From positions 1 to 8,980 of the forward strand of contig CBFGSB010000126.1 of assembly GCA_965651325.1 (NCBI GenBank): a DNA stretch of 8,980 nucleotides, given 5' to 3'. The stretch's first letter is position 1, and the number at the start of each line of letters is the position of its first letter. The stretch comes from IDS-8 sp965651325 (GTDB lineage: Bacteria; Pseudomonadota; Gammaproteobacteria; Steroidobacterales; Woeseiaceae). Made by a program: the position numbers and the translations under genes. A model generated the notes under the pieces. It was not told the DNA's origin and did no database searches. It saw only the letters and a list, made by a program, of their open reading frames with translations. This document shows positions 1-6,020 of this stretch, one piece after another.

Positions 1-1521
1 GTTCGCCGCGCCGTAGTCCGCGTCCTTGTCGATGTACGTGTAGCCGCCGCCGAGCCGCAGCCGGTCCCAGCGGCGCTGGAACAGGGCCTCGAAGCCGAGC
101 ACCGTGTCATCCAGCGGGTTCGCCTGGCGCGCAAACGGTGCACTCGCGTCGAAGGTCCAGTCGACGAGGTCGTCGTCTTCGCGGTAGAACAAGGTGAGCT
201 TGCCGTTCCAGTCCAGCGCCTCGTGGCCGGCGGACAGCGCGACCTGCCGTGCCTCTTCGCGCCCGAGCCCGGGATTCCCGCCGAACAGGCCGGAGGCGCC
301 CGACTTCAGGGCCGTGTAGCCCGGTACCTGCGAGGTCGCGGCGTATTCGAGATCGACGTAGCTCACGCTGTCGCCGGCGGTCCAGCGGAGCGTCGCGCCG
401 GCGAGCGGTGAGACCACGTCGCGGTCGCGGTTCGAAGCGTCGTACGTCGCGCCGAGGCGCAGCGACACGGAGCGCCGGCCGTCGTCGAAGAGCGCGATGG
501 ACGGCAAGACCCCGAGCTTCAGGTAGCGGCGCCGATCGAAATCTCCGTTCACCAGGTCGGTCGAGCGCAGCAGCTCGTCGGCCGTGAGCTGGCCGCCGTA
601 GCGCCAGTCGATGCGGCCCTGTCGGTAGAGGCCCTGGAAGCCGAGGGCGTCGGCGCGCGTCTCGTGGTCGAAAGCGCCGGCGCTGCCCGCTTCCTGCGTG
701 CGGCGGTCGAAGTCGTAGTCGTCGACCAGCCGGCGGTGATACGCGCTGACCTCGATCCAGCCGTCGCGGAGCTCGCGGCGATGATTGGCGAACACCAGTG
801 TGGTCTCGGTCAGGTCCGTCTCCGGCAGCGTGGCGAAGCCCGTGTAGGCGCCCGGCCAGCCGTAGAACTTGTCCTGGTAGGCGAAGACGAGATCCGTTTG
901 TGCGGTATCGCCCGCGTGCTGAAGCTGCAGGTTGTACCGCGCGAACTCGTGATCGCCGTTCGGCAGGCTGCCGTCGCCGCGCGAGGCCGCGACGGACAAG
1001 CGCGCGGCCAGGCCGCCGCTGCCCTGCAGCGCCACCCGCAGCGCCCCGTAACGCAGCGCGTCGCCGCCGGCACCGACCGTGAGGTCGCCCGCGGGACGCA
1101 CGGCCGCCAAGGCGTAGGCGATCGTGCCGATACTGGAATTGAAGCCGCGTAATGCGTTCTCCGTCCCGGTGAGCGTGGCCGGCGGCGACAGCAGCACCGG
1201 GTCCAGCGGCAGCTCCGCCGCGTAATGTCCCGTCTGCGGATCCATGACGGTCACGGCGCCGAGCGCGAAGCCCGTGTTCTCGAACAATCCGCCGCGGATC
1301 GTCACGTCGGCCTGGCCCTCGGGCAGGCCGCGCGCTTGCAGCTCGGTCTGCGGGTCGTAGCGCAGCGCGGTCGCGAGAGCGGCAAAGCTGCCGGCGGGCT
1401 GCGTGTTCGCAATGCGGCTGGCGCTTACGGTGAGCTCGGAGAGTGCGGCTTCGCCCTCGCTCCCGGGAGGCTCGGCGGCAAAAAAAACCGCCGGTGCGGC
1501 GCAGAGGAGGAAAGCGATCAT
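1..1521 (-). CDS. TonB-dependent outer-membrane receptor, N-terminal part (3' end beyond the left edge)
   Basis: Outer-membrane beta-barrel receptor that would import a scarce nutrient using energy from TonB-ExbBD. The substrate cannot be read from the sequence. The reading frame is open for 507 codons from the ATG at 1521 to the left edge without a stop. An in-frame TAA lies four codons upstream, so this ATG is the natural start. Residues 1-16 form a signal peptide (hydrophobic run ending VFFAA before EPP). LSELTVSASR at 28-37 looks like a TonB-box region, and the plug follows with VTIRGG at 73-78 and FENTGF at 80-85. From about residue 145 the protein shows the alternating pattern and aromatic-rich strands of a barrel. 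Families of this size are usually 600-700 residues, so the last strands are missing here. No good ribosome binding site is seen. It is close to BtuB-like receptors in general build, but no cobalamin riboswitch is visible upstream, so no symbol is given. Confidence 0.85.
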   Translation of the reverse strand, partial: MIAFLLCAAPAVFFAAEPPGSEGEAALSELTVSASRIANTQPAGSFAALATALRYDPQTELQARGLPEGQADVTIRGGLFENTGFALGAVTVMDPQTGHYAAELPLDPVLLSPPATLTGTENALRGFNSSIGTIAYALAAVRPAGDLTVGAGGDALRYGALRVALQGSGGLAARLSVAASRGDGSLPNGDHEFARYNLQLQHAGDTAQTDLVFAYQDKFYGWPGAYTGFATLPETDLTETTLVFANHRRELRDGWIEVSAYHRRLVDDYDFDRRTQEAGSAGAFDHETRADALGFQGLYRQGRIDWRYGGQLTADELLRSTDLVNGDFDRRRYLKLGVLPSIALFDDGRRSVSLRLGATYDASNRDRDVVSPLAGATLRWTAGDSVSYVDLEYAATSQVPGYTALKSGASGLFGGNPGLGREEARQVALSAGHEALDWNGKLTLFYREDDDLVDWTFDASAPFARQANPLDDTVLGFEALFQRRWDRLRLGGGYTYIDKDADYGAAN

Positions 1522-1616
1522 CGCGCGATCTTAAAGCATCGCGCCCGGCTGCCGAAGCGGCGGCGACAATACAGCAACGTCCGCCGCGGCACTTCCGCCG
1601 CACAGTCCTGCAGCCT
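1522..1616. other. Short intergenic gap, possible weak stem-loop at 1586-1601
   Basis: This 95-base gap separates the end of the DUF6763-DksA/TraR gene from the start of the receptor gene on the same strand. On either strand 1586-1601 can form a GCGGC/GCCGC stem with a 6-base loop. No T-tract follows, so it is at best a weak terminator candidate. I found no convincing -35/-10 pair for the receptor gene in this gap, and no riboswitch-like conserved core. Confidence 0.3.
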
Positions 1617-2561
1617 TCAGAGGGTGGGGTAGTCGTTCCCGCCGGTTTGCTGTTGCCGGTGCTCGGCGTCCCGCTGGCACTCGAGGCAGCGTACGGCCGC
1701 GGGGTTGGCCTCCAGCCGCTCACGTTCGATGCGGTCGCCGCAATCGGTGCAGATGCCGTACTTGCCCTGCGCCAGGCGGTTGAGCGCGGTCTCGATGCGC
1801 CTCAGCTCCTGCACGTCGCGCGTCACTTCCGCAAGGTTCAGGTCCGATACGAGATCGCTCCAGGCCTGCTCGCCGCTGTCGGCAACGCGTTGTGCGAGCG
1901 CGGTGTACGACTCGTCGTCGTATTTGCGCAGCTCGCGCTGGATGTCGAGGCGCAGTTCCCCGGCGCGCGCGGTGAGGCGTTCCCTGGCTGCATCGGCCTC
2001 GCCACGGCGCAGCCCGTCCTCGCGCCCTGCCGGTTGGCGGCCGCTTCCATCCGCCGTGCGCCGCGTGCCACGTTCGCTTTCGCCGCGTCGGCGCAGCCGG
2101 CCGTCGGGCTCCGTCTCGCTGTCGCTGCCGTCGTCCGCCCGCGACCGGTGCGCAGCGTCCGGGCTTGCCGAATACTCGGCGAGCGCCGACCGGTCGTCGC
2201 CGCTCGCGCCCGCGTGCCCGACGGATTCCCCGCCGATCGTGCCCGGCACCTCGGTTCCCTGCAGCACCTGCGCGCGCCGCTCCTGGTCGATGCCGCGTTC
2301 CTCGCCTTCCGAGCGGATCTCGCTGTAATCGAGGTCGCCGCGCCGGATCTCGTCGAACGAGCCGGTCCAATCCTCCGGCGCCGCGGTCACCTCGATGTCC
2401 CAGCTCCGCCACTCGTCGAGGCTCACCTCGCCGATGCCGCCATCGAAGTCCTGCCACTCGACGAGGTCTTCGTCGTCGTCGACGGCGACTACCTGGAACA
2501 GGCGCCCGTCGCGCAGGCGCTGGTACCAGCGGCCGATCGCGGGGTCGATGTCGTTGTCCAT
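1617..2561 (-). CDS. DUF6763 domain fused to a DksA/TraR-type zinc finger protein
   Basis: A 314-residue protein with two recognisable ends. Residues 1-82 match the small gammaproteobacterial DUF6763 family: IGRWYQ at 9-14, FQVVAVD at 22-28, a WQDFDG strand at 36-41, PEDWTGSF at 62-69 and DLDYSE at 76-81. Its function is unknown. Residues about 84-190 are rich in Arg, Ser, Asp, Glu and Gly, have one aromatic residue, and look disordered. Residues about 190-300 carry a helical segment with RDVQELRRIETAL at 248-260, then a four-cysteine zinc finger (C271, C274, C292, C295; spacing C-x2-C-x17-C-x2-C) as in DksA/TraR proteins. That family binds RNA polymerase in its secondary channel and alters transcription under stress; whether this one does is inference. 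The start is fixed by AAGGAG nine bases upstream. It is the last gene of a three-gene block, 21 bases after the baeRF stop. There is no internal methionine, so a separate DksA-like product would need a non-ATG start. Confidence 0.85.
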   Translation of the reverse strand: MDNDIDPAIGRWYQRLRDGRLFQVVAVDDDEDLVEWQDFDGGIGEVSLDEWRSWDIEVTAAPEDWTGSFDEIRRGDLDYSEIRSEGEERGIDQERRAQVLQGTEVPGTIGGESVGHAGASGDDRSALAEYSASPDAAHRSRADDGSDSETEPDGRLRRRGESERGTRRTADGSGRQPAGREDGLRRGEADAARERLTARAGELRLDIQRELRKYDDESYTALAQRVADSGEQAWSDLVSDLNLAEVTRDVQELRRIETALNRLAQGKYGICTDCGDRIERERLEANPAAVRCLECQRDAEHRQQQTGGNDYPTL

Positions 2562-2570
2562 GTCAGGAAT

Positions 2571-2576
2571 CTCCTT
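2571..2576 (-). promoter_or_regulatory. Ribosome binding site of the DUF6763-DksA/TraR gene
   Basis: Read on the minus strand this is AAGGAG, nine bases before the ATG at 2561. It is the strongest Shine-Dalgarno sequence in the three-gene block. It lies in the 21-base gap after the baeRF stop, so the last gene can be translated independently and strongly. Confidence 0.75.
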
Positions 2577-2582
2577 TTCGGA

Positions 2583-3752
2583 TCAGTAGCGCAACCCGGC
2601 GATCGCGCCGGCCCGGCCCGGGATGTCCGCCGCGGGGACGACATACACCTGCCCGCCCTGGAGCCAGCTTTCGACGGCGGCGCGGTCGAGCAGGTCGACG
2701 TCGCCGGGCATCGGTCGGTCGCGCCGCGCGATGCTGCGCTCATCGTCGTCGAAGCGGCCCCAGCATTCGAGGTCCGCGGCAATGAACAGCGTATCGACGC
2801 GGCCGTCCCGCGCGGCCCGCACCACGTCGTCCAGCTCGCGGCTGACGGGCGTCCCGGCATCGCTGTGGTCCAAACGCTCCAATGCCTCGGCGCGCCGCGC
2901 TTCCCGCTGCTCGCGCACAAGGCGCCAGGCCTCTGCGTGCAGGTCCTGTTCGGACAGGTCCCCGACGTTGCCGTCAATCTCGCCGCGTACCCGGGCGGCA
3001 CTGGGCGAGACCTGGCGCCAGGCCCAGCGCAGGTAAGCGGTGCCGGCCAGCACGACCGGCGCATCGTCGAGCTTCCAGAAGCGCTCGAGCCCGTCGGCCA
3101 CGGCGCGCAGGAACTGCTCGATCTCGGGCTTCAGGTCGTCCTTGCCCGCGCCCATGCCGTGGAAGGTGGCGGTGTCGCCGCCGCGATCGGACGAATGAAA
3201 GTGCGTTTGCTTGCCGGCGGGCTGGCGGCCGACCACGTCGGTCAGCGAGCGCGGCACCCCGGAACCCGGATCGATCGCCGCGATGGACACGCCGTCGCCG
3301 GTATAGAGGCGCACGTCGTTCTGGCTCAGGGCGAGCAGCCAGAAGCGGCCGCGATATTCCAGCGCGTCGATCAGCGGCTTCAAGTGGAAGCGAAAGCCCG
3401 CGACGGCAAGCTCGCGCACAGGAATCGGCAGCGATACGTGGCGTATGAAGCCGCGACCGGCGAACACGGCGAAGCCGCGCCCGTGTGTCGTCCACATGTC
3501 GCGGTCGAGCGAGGCGTTGCCGACGGTGTCGGCCAGCTCCCCGGCTTCGGTCGACGACATGCCGAGCGCTTCCAGCTTCGCGTACGCATCCTTCAACAGG
3601 TTCTTCAGCCGGATCTCGTTCTGCGTGCGCTCGTCGACCTCGAGGGTCGTCGGCAGGTAGAGGGATACGAGCGGGCCGTCGGCCTCGAACCGGGCGAGCT
3701 CCTCGACCACCTCCTGCGAGACTTCCGCTGCCAGCTTGCCGCGCGCGCTCAT
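2583..3752 (-). CDS. Bacterial archaeo-eukaryotic release factor-like protein (baeRF, closest to family 3)
   Basis: A 389-residue protein with the baeRF outline: VSLYLP at 29-34 near the N-terminus, then a helix containing EIRLKNLLKDA at 46-56. FHLKPL at 122-127 and FWLLALSQNDVRLY at 137-150 follow, then a variable loop with several histidines (HFHSSDRGGD at 184-193), then VVLAGTAYLRWAWR at 233-246. The end is an L7Ae-like segment (DTLFIAADL at 320-328, VYVVPA at 369-374). baeRFs are distant relatives of eRF1/Pelota, proposed from sequence analysis to act at ribosomes in rescue, release or hibernation. For most families this is untested. The assignment to family 3 rather than a sister family is from remembered motif similarity. 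Length is normal for the family. The gene starts 7 bases after the dehydrogenase stop with only a weak ribosome binding site, suggesting translational coupling. A GGQ triplet at 366-368 is in the wrong domain to be the eRF1 catalytic loop. Confidence 0.75.
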   Translation of the reverse strand: MSARGKLAAEVSQEVVEELARFEADGPLVSLYLPTTLEVDERTQNEIRLKNLLKDAYAKLEALGMSSTEAGELADTVGNASLDRDMWTTHGRGFAVFAGRGFIRHVSLPIPVRELAVAGFRFHLKPLIDALEYRGRFWLLALSQNDVRLYTGDGVSIAAIDPGSGVPRSLTDVVGRQPAGKQTHFHSSDRGGDTATFHGMGAGKDDLKPEIEQFLRAVADGLERFWKLDDAPVVLAGTAYLRWAWRQVSPSAARVRGEIDGNVGDLSEQDLHAEAWRLVREQREARRAEALERLDHSDAGTPVSRELDDVVRAARDGRVDTLFIAADLECWGRFDDDERSIARRDRPMPGDVDLLDRAAVESWLQGGQVYVVPAADIPGRAGAIAGLRY

Positions 3753-3759
3753 CGCCGGC

Positions 3760-4635
3760 TCATCCCGCGGTCGTCTCGCCGCCCAATTGCGGCAGGACGT
3801 GGCCCGTCACGTAGCCCGAATCCGCGTTGCTCGCGAAGTACACGTAGGCCGGCGCGATCTCCTCCGGCTGCGCGGGGCGACCCATCGGCGTCTGGGCGCC
3901 GAACTCCTCGATTGCTTCATCGCCGTGCTCCGCCGGGTTTAACGGCGTCCACACGGGGCCGGGTGCCACGCAGTTCACCCGGATCCCTTTCTCGACCAGG
4001 TTTTGCGCCAGCGACTTGGTGAATGCGTGAATCGCGCCTTTCGTCGACGAGTAATCGATCAGCGACTTGTTACCCTCGAGGCCGGTGATCGAGCCCGTGT
4101 TGATGATCGAGGAGCCCGGCTGCAAATGCGGCAACGCGAAACGCGCCATGTAGAAGTAACCGAAGATGTTGGTCCGGAATGTCTGTTCGAACTGCTCGAA
4201 CGAAATCTCGTCGAGACTGTCGCGATGCTTCTGGAACGCCGCGTTGTTGACGAGAATGTCCAGCCGGCCGAAGTGCTCGACCGTGCTTGCGACAGCGCCC
4301 TCGCAGAAGGCCGGGTCGCGCACGTCGCCGGGCAGCAGCAGCGCCTCGCGGCCGCAGCGTTCAATCTCGGCACGGGTCGTCTCCGCGTCCTCCTGCTCCT
4401 CGTCCAGGTAGACGAGCGCGACGTCGGCGCCTTCGCGGGCAAAGATCACGGCAACCGCGCGCCCGATGCCGGAATCGCCGCCGGTGACGAGCGCGGCTTT
4501 TCCTTCGAGTTTGCCGGCCGGGCGGTAGCTGTCCGCGTCGTAGCGCGGCTGCGGGTCCATGCGGGACTCGAGGCCCGGTGGCTCGAGGTTCTGCGGGGGA
4601 AACGGCGGTTTCGGTTTGCTGGCCATGGCAGTCAT
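3760..4635 (-). CDS. Short-chain dehydrogenase/reductase (SDR), YghA type
   Basis: NAD(P)-dependent cytoplasmic oxidoreductase of the classical SDR fold, substrate unknown. The cofactor motif is TGGDSGIGR at 51-59, D104 lies in GDV, NNAA is at 130-133, and the catalytic set is S182, Y195 and K199 in YSSTK. PG at 225-226 follows the usual strand. A proline-rich extension of about 45 residues precedes the Rossmann fold (PPFPPQNLEPPG at 10-21). This is characteristic of the YghA/general-stress-protein-39 subgroup, which is associated with stress responses in several bacteria. Two ATGs compete, at 4635 and 4626. Neither has a Shine-Dalgarno sequence, so the choice is open, and the longer form is given. 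It is the first gene of the minus-strand block, 7 bases ahead of the baeRF gene, and faces the ABM gene across a 169-base divergent region. Confidence 0.92.
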   Translation of the reverse strand: MTAMASKPKPPFPPQNLEPPGLESRMDPQPRYDADSYRPAGKLEGKAALVTGGDSGIGRAVAVIFAREGADVALVYLDEEQEDAETTRAEIERCGREALLLPGDVRDPAFCEGAVASTVEHFGRLDILVNNAAFQKHRDSLDEISFEQFEQTFRTNIFGYFYMARFALPHLQPGSSIINTGSITGLEGNKSLIDYSSTKGAIHAFTKSLAQNLVEKGIRVNCVAPGPVWTPLNPAEHGDEAIEEFGAQTPMGRPAQPEEIAPAYVYFASNADSGYVTGHVLPQLGGETTAG

Positions 4636-4653
4636 CGCTGTTGGGTAGGGATA

Positions 4654-4682
4654 ATTAACAATCGATTCAAGTTCTGTGCCAG
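4654..4682 (-). promoter_or_regulatory. Candidate promoter of the SDR-baeRF-DUF6763/DksA block
   Basis: On the minus strand CTGGCA (4682-4677) and GTTAAT (4659-4654) are separated by 17 bases and each match four of six sigma-70 consensus positions. Transcription would start near 4647, only about a dozen bases before the ATG at 4635, which fits the absence of a ribosome binding site. The same stretch also holds TGGCAC-N5-TTGA (4681-4667), which resembles a sigma-54 promoter but has A in place of the conserved C of the -12 GC. The two readings are alternatives. Confidence 0.35.
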
Positions 4683-4729
4683 TGGGGCAAAAGCGCGGGA
4701 CCGCGCGTACGCCGCTCCACCGTCGCGGA

Positions 4730-4749
4730 AATTACAAAGGCTTGTAATT
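4730..4749. promoter_or_regulatory. Perfect palindrome, probable operator in the divergent promoter region
   Basis: The sequence AATTACAA-AGGC-TTGTAATT has two perfect 8-base arms around a 4-base spacer. The arms are almost entirely A/T in a strongly GC-rich background, so the match is unlikely to be a composition effect. It ends 22 bases before a good -10 box (TAGAAT, 4772-4777) for the plus-strand genes, placing it over or just upstream of their -35 region. It lies about 95 bases upstream of the dehydrogenase ATG. Size and symmetry fit a dimeric winged-helix or helix-turn-helix regulator (MarR, HxlR or TetR type). That class assignment is inference, and no regulator gene is in the window. 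Confidence 0.6.
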
Positions 4750-4771
4750 CGTGCCGCTGGAGGCAAGGCAA

Positions 4772-4777
4772 TAGAAT
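4772..4777 (+). promoter_or_regulatory. Candidate -10 box for the ABM-hydrolase pair
   Basis: TAGAAT matches TATAAT at five of six positions and lies 27 bases before the ATG at 4805. No good -35 box sits at 16-18 bases; TTGTAA in the palindrome is 24 bases away, too far. A promoter with a poor -35 next to a palindrome would suit an activated promoter, but repression is equally possible. Confidence 0.35.
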
Positions 4778-4792
4778 CGGCATGCTGGCGAC

Positions 4793-4797
4793 AGGAG
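4793..4797 (+). promoter_or_regulatory. Ribosome binding site of the ABM gene
   Basis: AGGAG lies seven bases before the ATG at 4805 and fixes the start of the ABM-domain protein. Confidence 0.75.
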
Positions 4798-4804
4798 AGA
4801 GTGC

Positions 4805-5131
4805 ATGTTCGTGGCGGTTTACTGGTGGCGCGTCCACCCGGGGAAGGAGGAACAGTTCCGGCGGGCCTGGCGGCGCGGGACGGAGCTGATTACGGCGAAG
4901 TACGGCAGCTACGGCTCCCGGCTGCACGAAAACACGGACGGTCGATTCGTCGCGTATGCGGAATGGCCGGACGAGGAGACGTGGCAGGCGGCCATCCAGG
5001 CGAAAATGCGCTACGACGAGCCGGAGACGCGGCGACTATTTGTCGATGCGATCGCGGAGACGCCGCCGGGCAATGCGCCCGCATTCACGATGACCGTGAC
5101 CGACGACCTTTTGGAGCGCGCGCGTGGATGA
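4805..5131 (+). CDS. Antibiotic biosynthesis monooxygenase (ABM) domain protein
   Basis: A 108-residue protein of the dimeric alpha-beta barrel class. It opens with the typical strand and turn FVAVYWWRVHPGKEEQF at 2-18, followed by a helix (RRAWRRGTELI), the strand FVAYAEWPDEETW at 48-60, and the helix after it. Members of this fold include cofactor-free oxygenases, quinol monooxygenases and heme-degrading enzymes, as well as proteins with no known activity. The exact reaction cannot be assigned. The start is supported by AGGAG seven bases upstream. The gene is first in a two-gene unit: its TGA stop lies inside the beginning of the next gene (8-base overlap). This arrangement with an alpha/beta hydrolase suggests sequential action on one small molecule, which is inference. 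Confidence 0.8.
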   Translation: MFVAVYWWRVHPGKEEQFRRAWRRGTELITAKYGSYGSRLHENTDGRFVAYAEWPDEETWQAAIQAKMRYDEPETRRLFVDAIAETPPGNAPAFTMTVTDDLLERARG

Positions 5132-6005
5132 CGTTCACAGCCCCGGGCCCGCGCCACCGGTGCAGCGGGATTTCTCCATTGCGGCAGCGGACCGTTTCCA
5201 GCTTGCGGCGACACTGTACGAGGTGCGCGGCGCGGATACGGCCGTGCTCGTCAACTCGGCAACGGCGGTGCCGCGGCAGTTTTACCAGCGGTTCGCGCGC
5301 TTCCTCCAGGACCGCGGCTGGAGCGTGCTGACCTATGACTATCGCGGCATCGGCGGATCCAAACCGGCGTCGTTGCGCGGCTTCGAGGCGACGATGAGCG
5401 ACTGGACGTTCCTCGACATGACCGCCGCGCTCGACTGGATGGCGCGCGAGGTCGCCCCGCGGCGACTGTTCGTCGTCGGCCACAGCTTCGGCGGGCAGAC
5501 GTTCGGCATGCTCGAGAATGCCGCGAGCGTCGACGCGATGGTCGGGGTGTCCGCGCAAAGCGGCCACTGGCGCGTGCAGGGCGGGCGCGAGCCGGCACGT
5601 GTGCGCCTGATCGTAACGGTGATCATCCCGCTGCTGTCGCGCCTGTTCGGTTATTTCCCCTGGAGCCGGTTCGCGCGCGGCGAGGACCTGCCGAAAGGCG
5701 TGGCACTCGAGTGGGCGCGCTGGTGCAGGCAGCGCAATTACCTGCTGGACGACGAGACGTTACCGCTCCAGCGCTATCGGGCGTTCGAAGCGCCGGTGCT
5801 CGCCTACAGTATCGCCGACGACGACTGGGGCACCCGGCGCGCGGTGGACGAGATGATGCGCGCGTACGGTAACGTCACCCGGCGCCACATTGCGCCCGGC
5901 GATTACGGGCTGGAGCGGCTGGGGCACACCGGCTTCTTTCGCGAGGCGGCGGAGCCGCTCTGGCGCGAAACGGTCGACTGGCTGGAACGGACCGGGAGCC
6001 CCTGA
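5124..6005 (+). CDS. Alpha/beta hydrolase (COG4757-like)
   Basis: A 293-residue serine hydrolase. The nucleophile elbow is GHSFGG at 119-124 with Ser121 as nucleophile. The acid is probably among D232-D234 in IADDDWG, and His268 in LGHTGFF completes the triad. The YDYRGIGGS stretch at 71-79 is the usual strand and turn before the first helix. A hydrophobic lid-like segment lies at about 162-182 (IVTVIIPLLSRLFGYFPW). It resembles the predicted alpha/beta hydrolases grouped as COG4757, whose substrate is unknown. The start is GTG at 5124, supported by GGAG (5113-5116) seven bases upstream and by the 8-base overlap with the ABM gene, which implies translational coupling. The downstream neighbour pilE is convergent with a 15-base gap and is unrelated. 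Confidence 0.88.
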   Translation: MDDVHSPGPAPPVQRDFSIAAADRFQLAATLYEVRGADTAVLVNSATAVPRQFYQRFARFLQDRGWSVLTYDYRGIGGSKPASLRGFEATMSDWTFLDMTAALDWMAREVAPRRLFVVGHSFGGQTFGMLENAASVDAMVGVSAQSGHWRVQGGREPARVRLIVTVIIPLLSRLFGYFPWSRFARGEDLPKGVALEWARWCRQRNYLLDDETLPLQRYRAFEAPVLAYSIADDDWGTRRAVDEMMRAYGNVTRRHIAPGDYGLERLGHTGFFREAAEPLWRETVDWLERTGSP

Positions 6006-6020
6006 CCCGCCGCCGGCGCC

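Noticed and set aside
1522..1616. Cobalamin riboswitch ahead of the TonB-dependent receptor
   Set aside because: The gap is only 95 bases, too short for the usual element of about 200 bases, and no conserved B12-box-like core is visible.
107..1723. Minus-strand open frame of 538 codons overlapping the receptor gene
   Set aside because: Its product is dominated by arginine and shows no motif. The frame beginning at 1521 on the same strand has a signal peptide, plug and barrel pattern and is clearly the real one.
2462..2495. Short tandem CGTCGTCGTC-type repeat
   Set aside because: It simply encodes the acidic VDDDEDLV strand region of the DUF6763 domain and has no sign of being a repeat element.
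1443..4022. Plus-strand open frame of 859 codons spanning three minus-strand genes
   Set aside because: It lies antisense to three genes with clear family motifs, crosses their boundaries, has no recognisable domain and has no ribosome binding site. Long antisense frames are expected in GC-rich coding DNA.
4003..5331. Plus-strand open frame of 442 codons across the SDR gene, the regulatory gap and the ABM gene
   Set aside because: It is a shadow frame of two genes with catalytic motifs in other frames and would leave no room for the palindrome and promoters to act.
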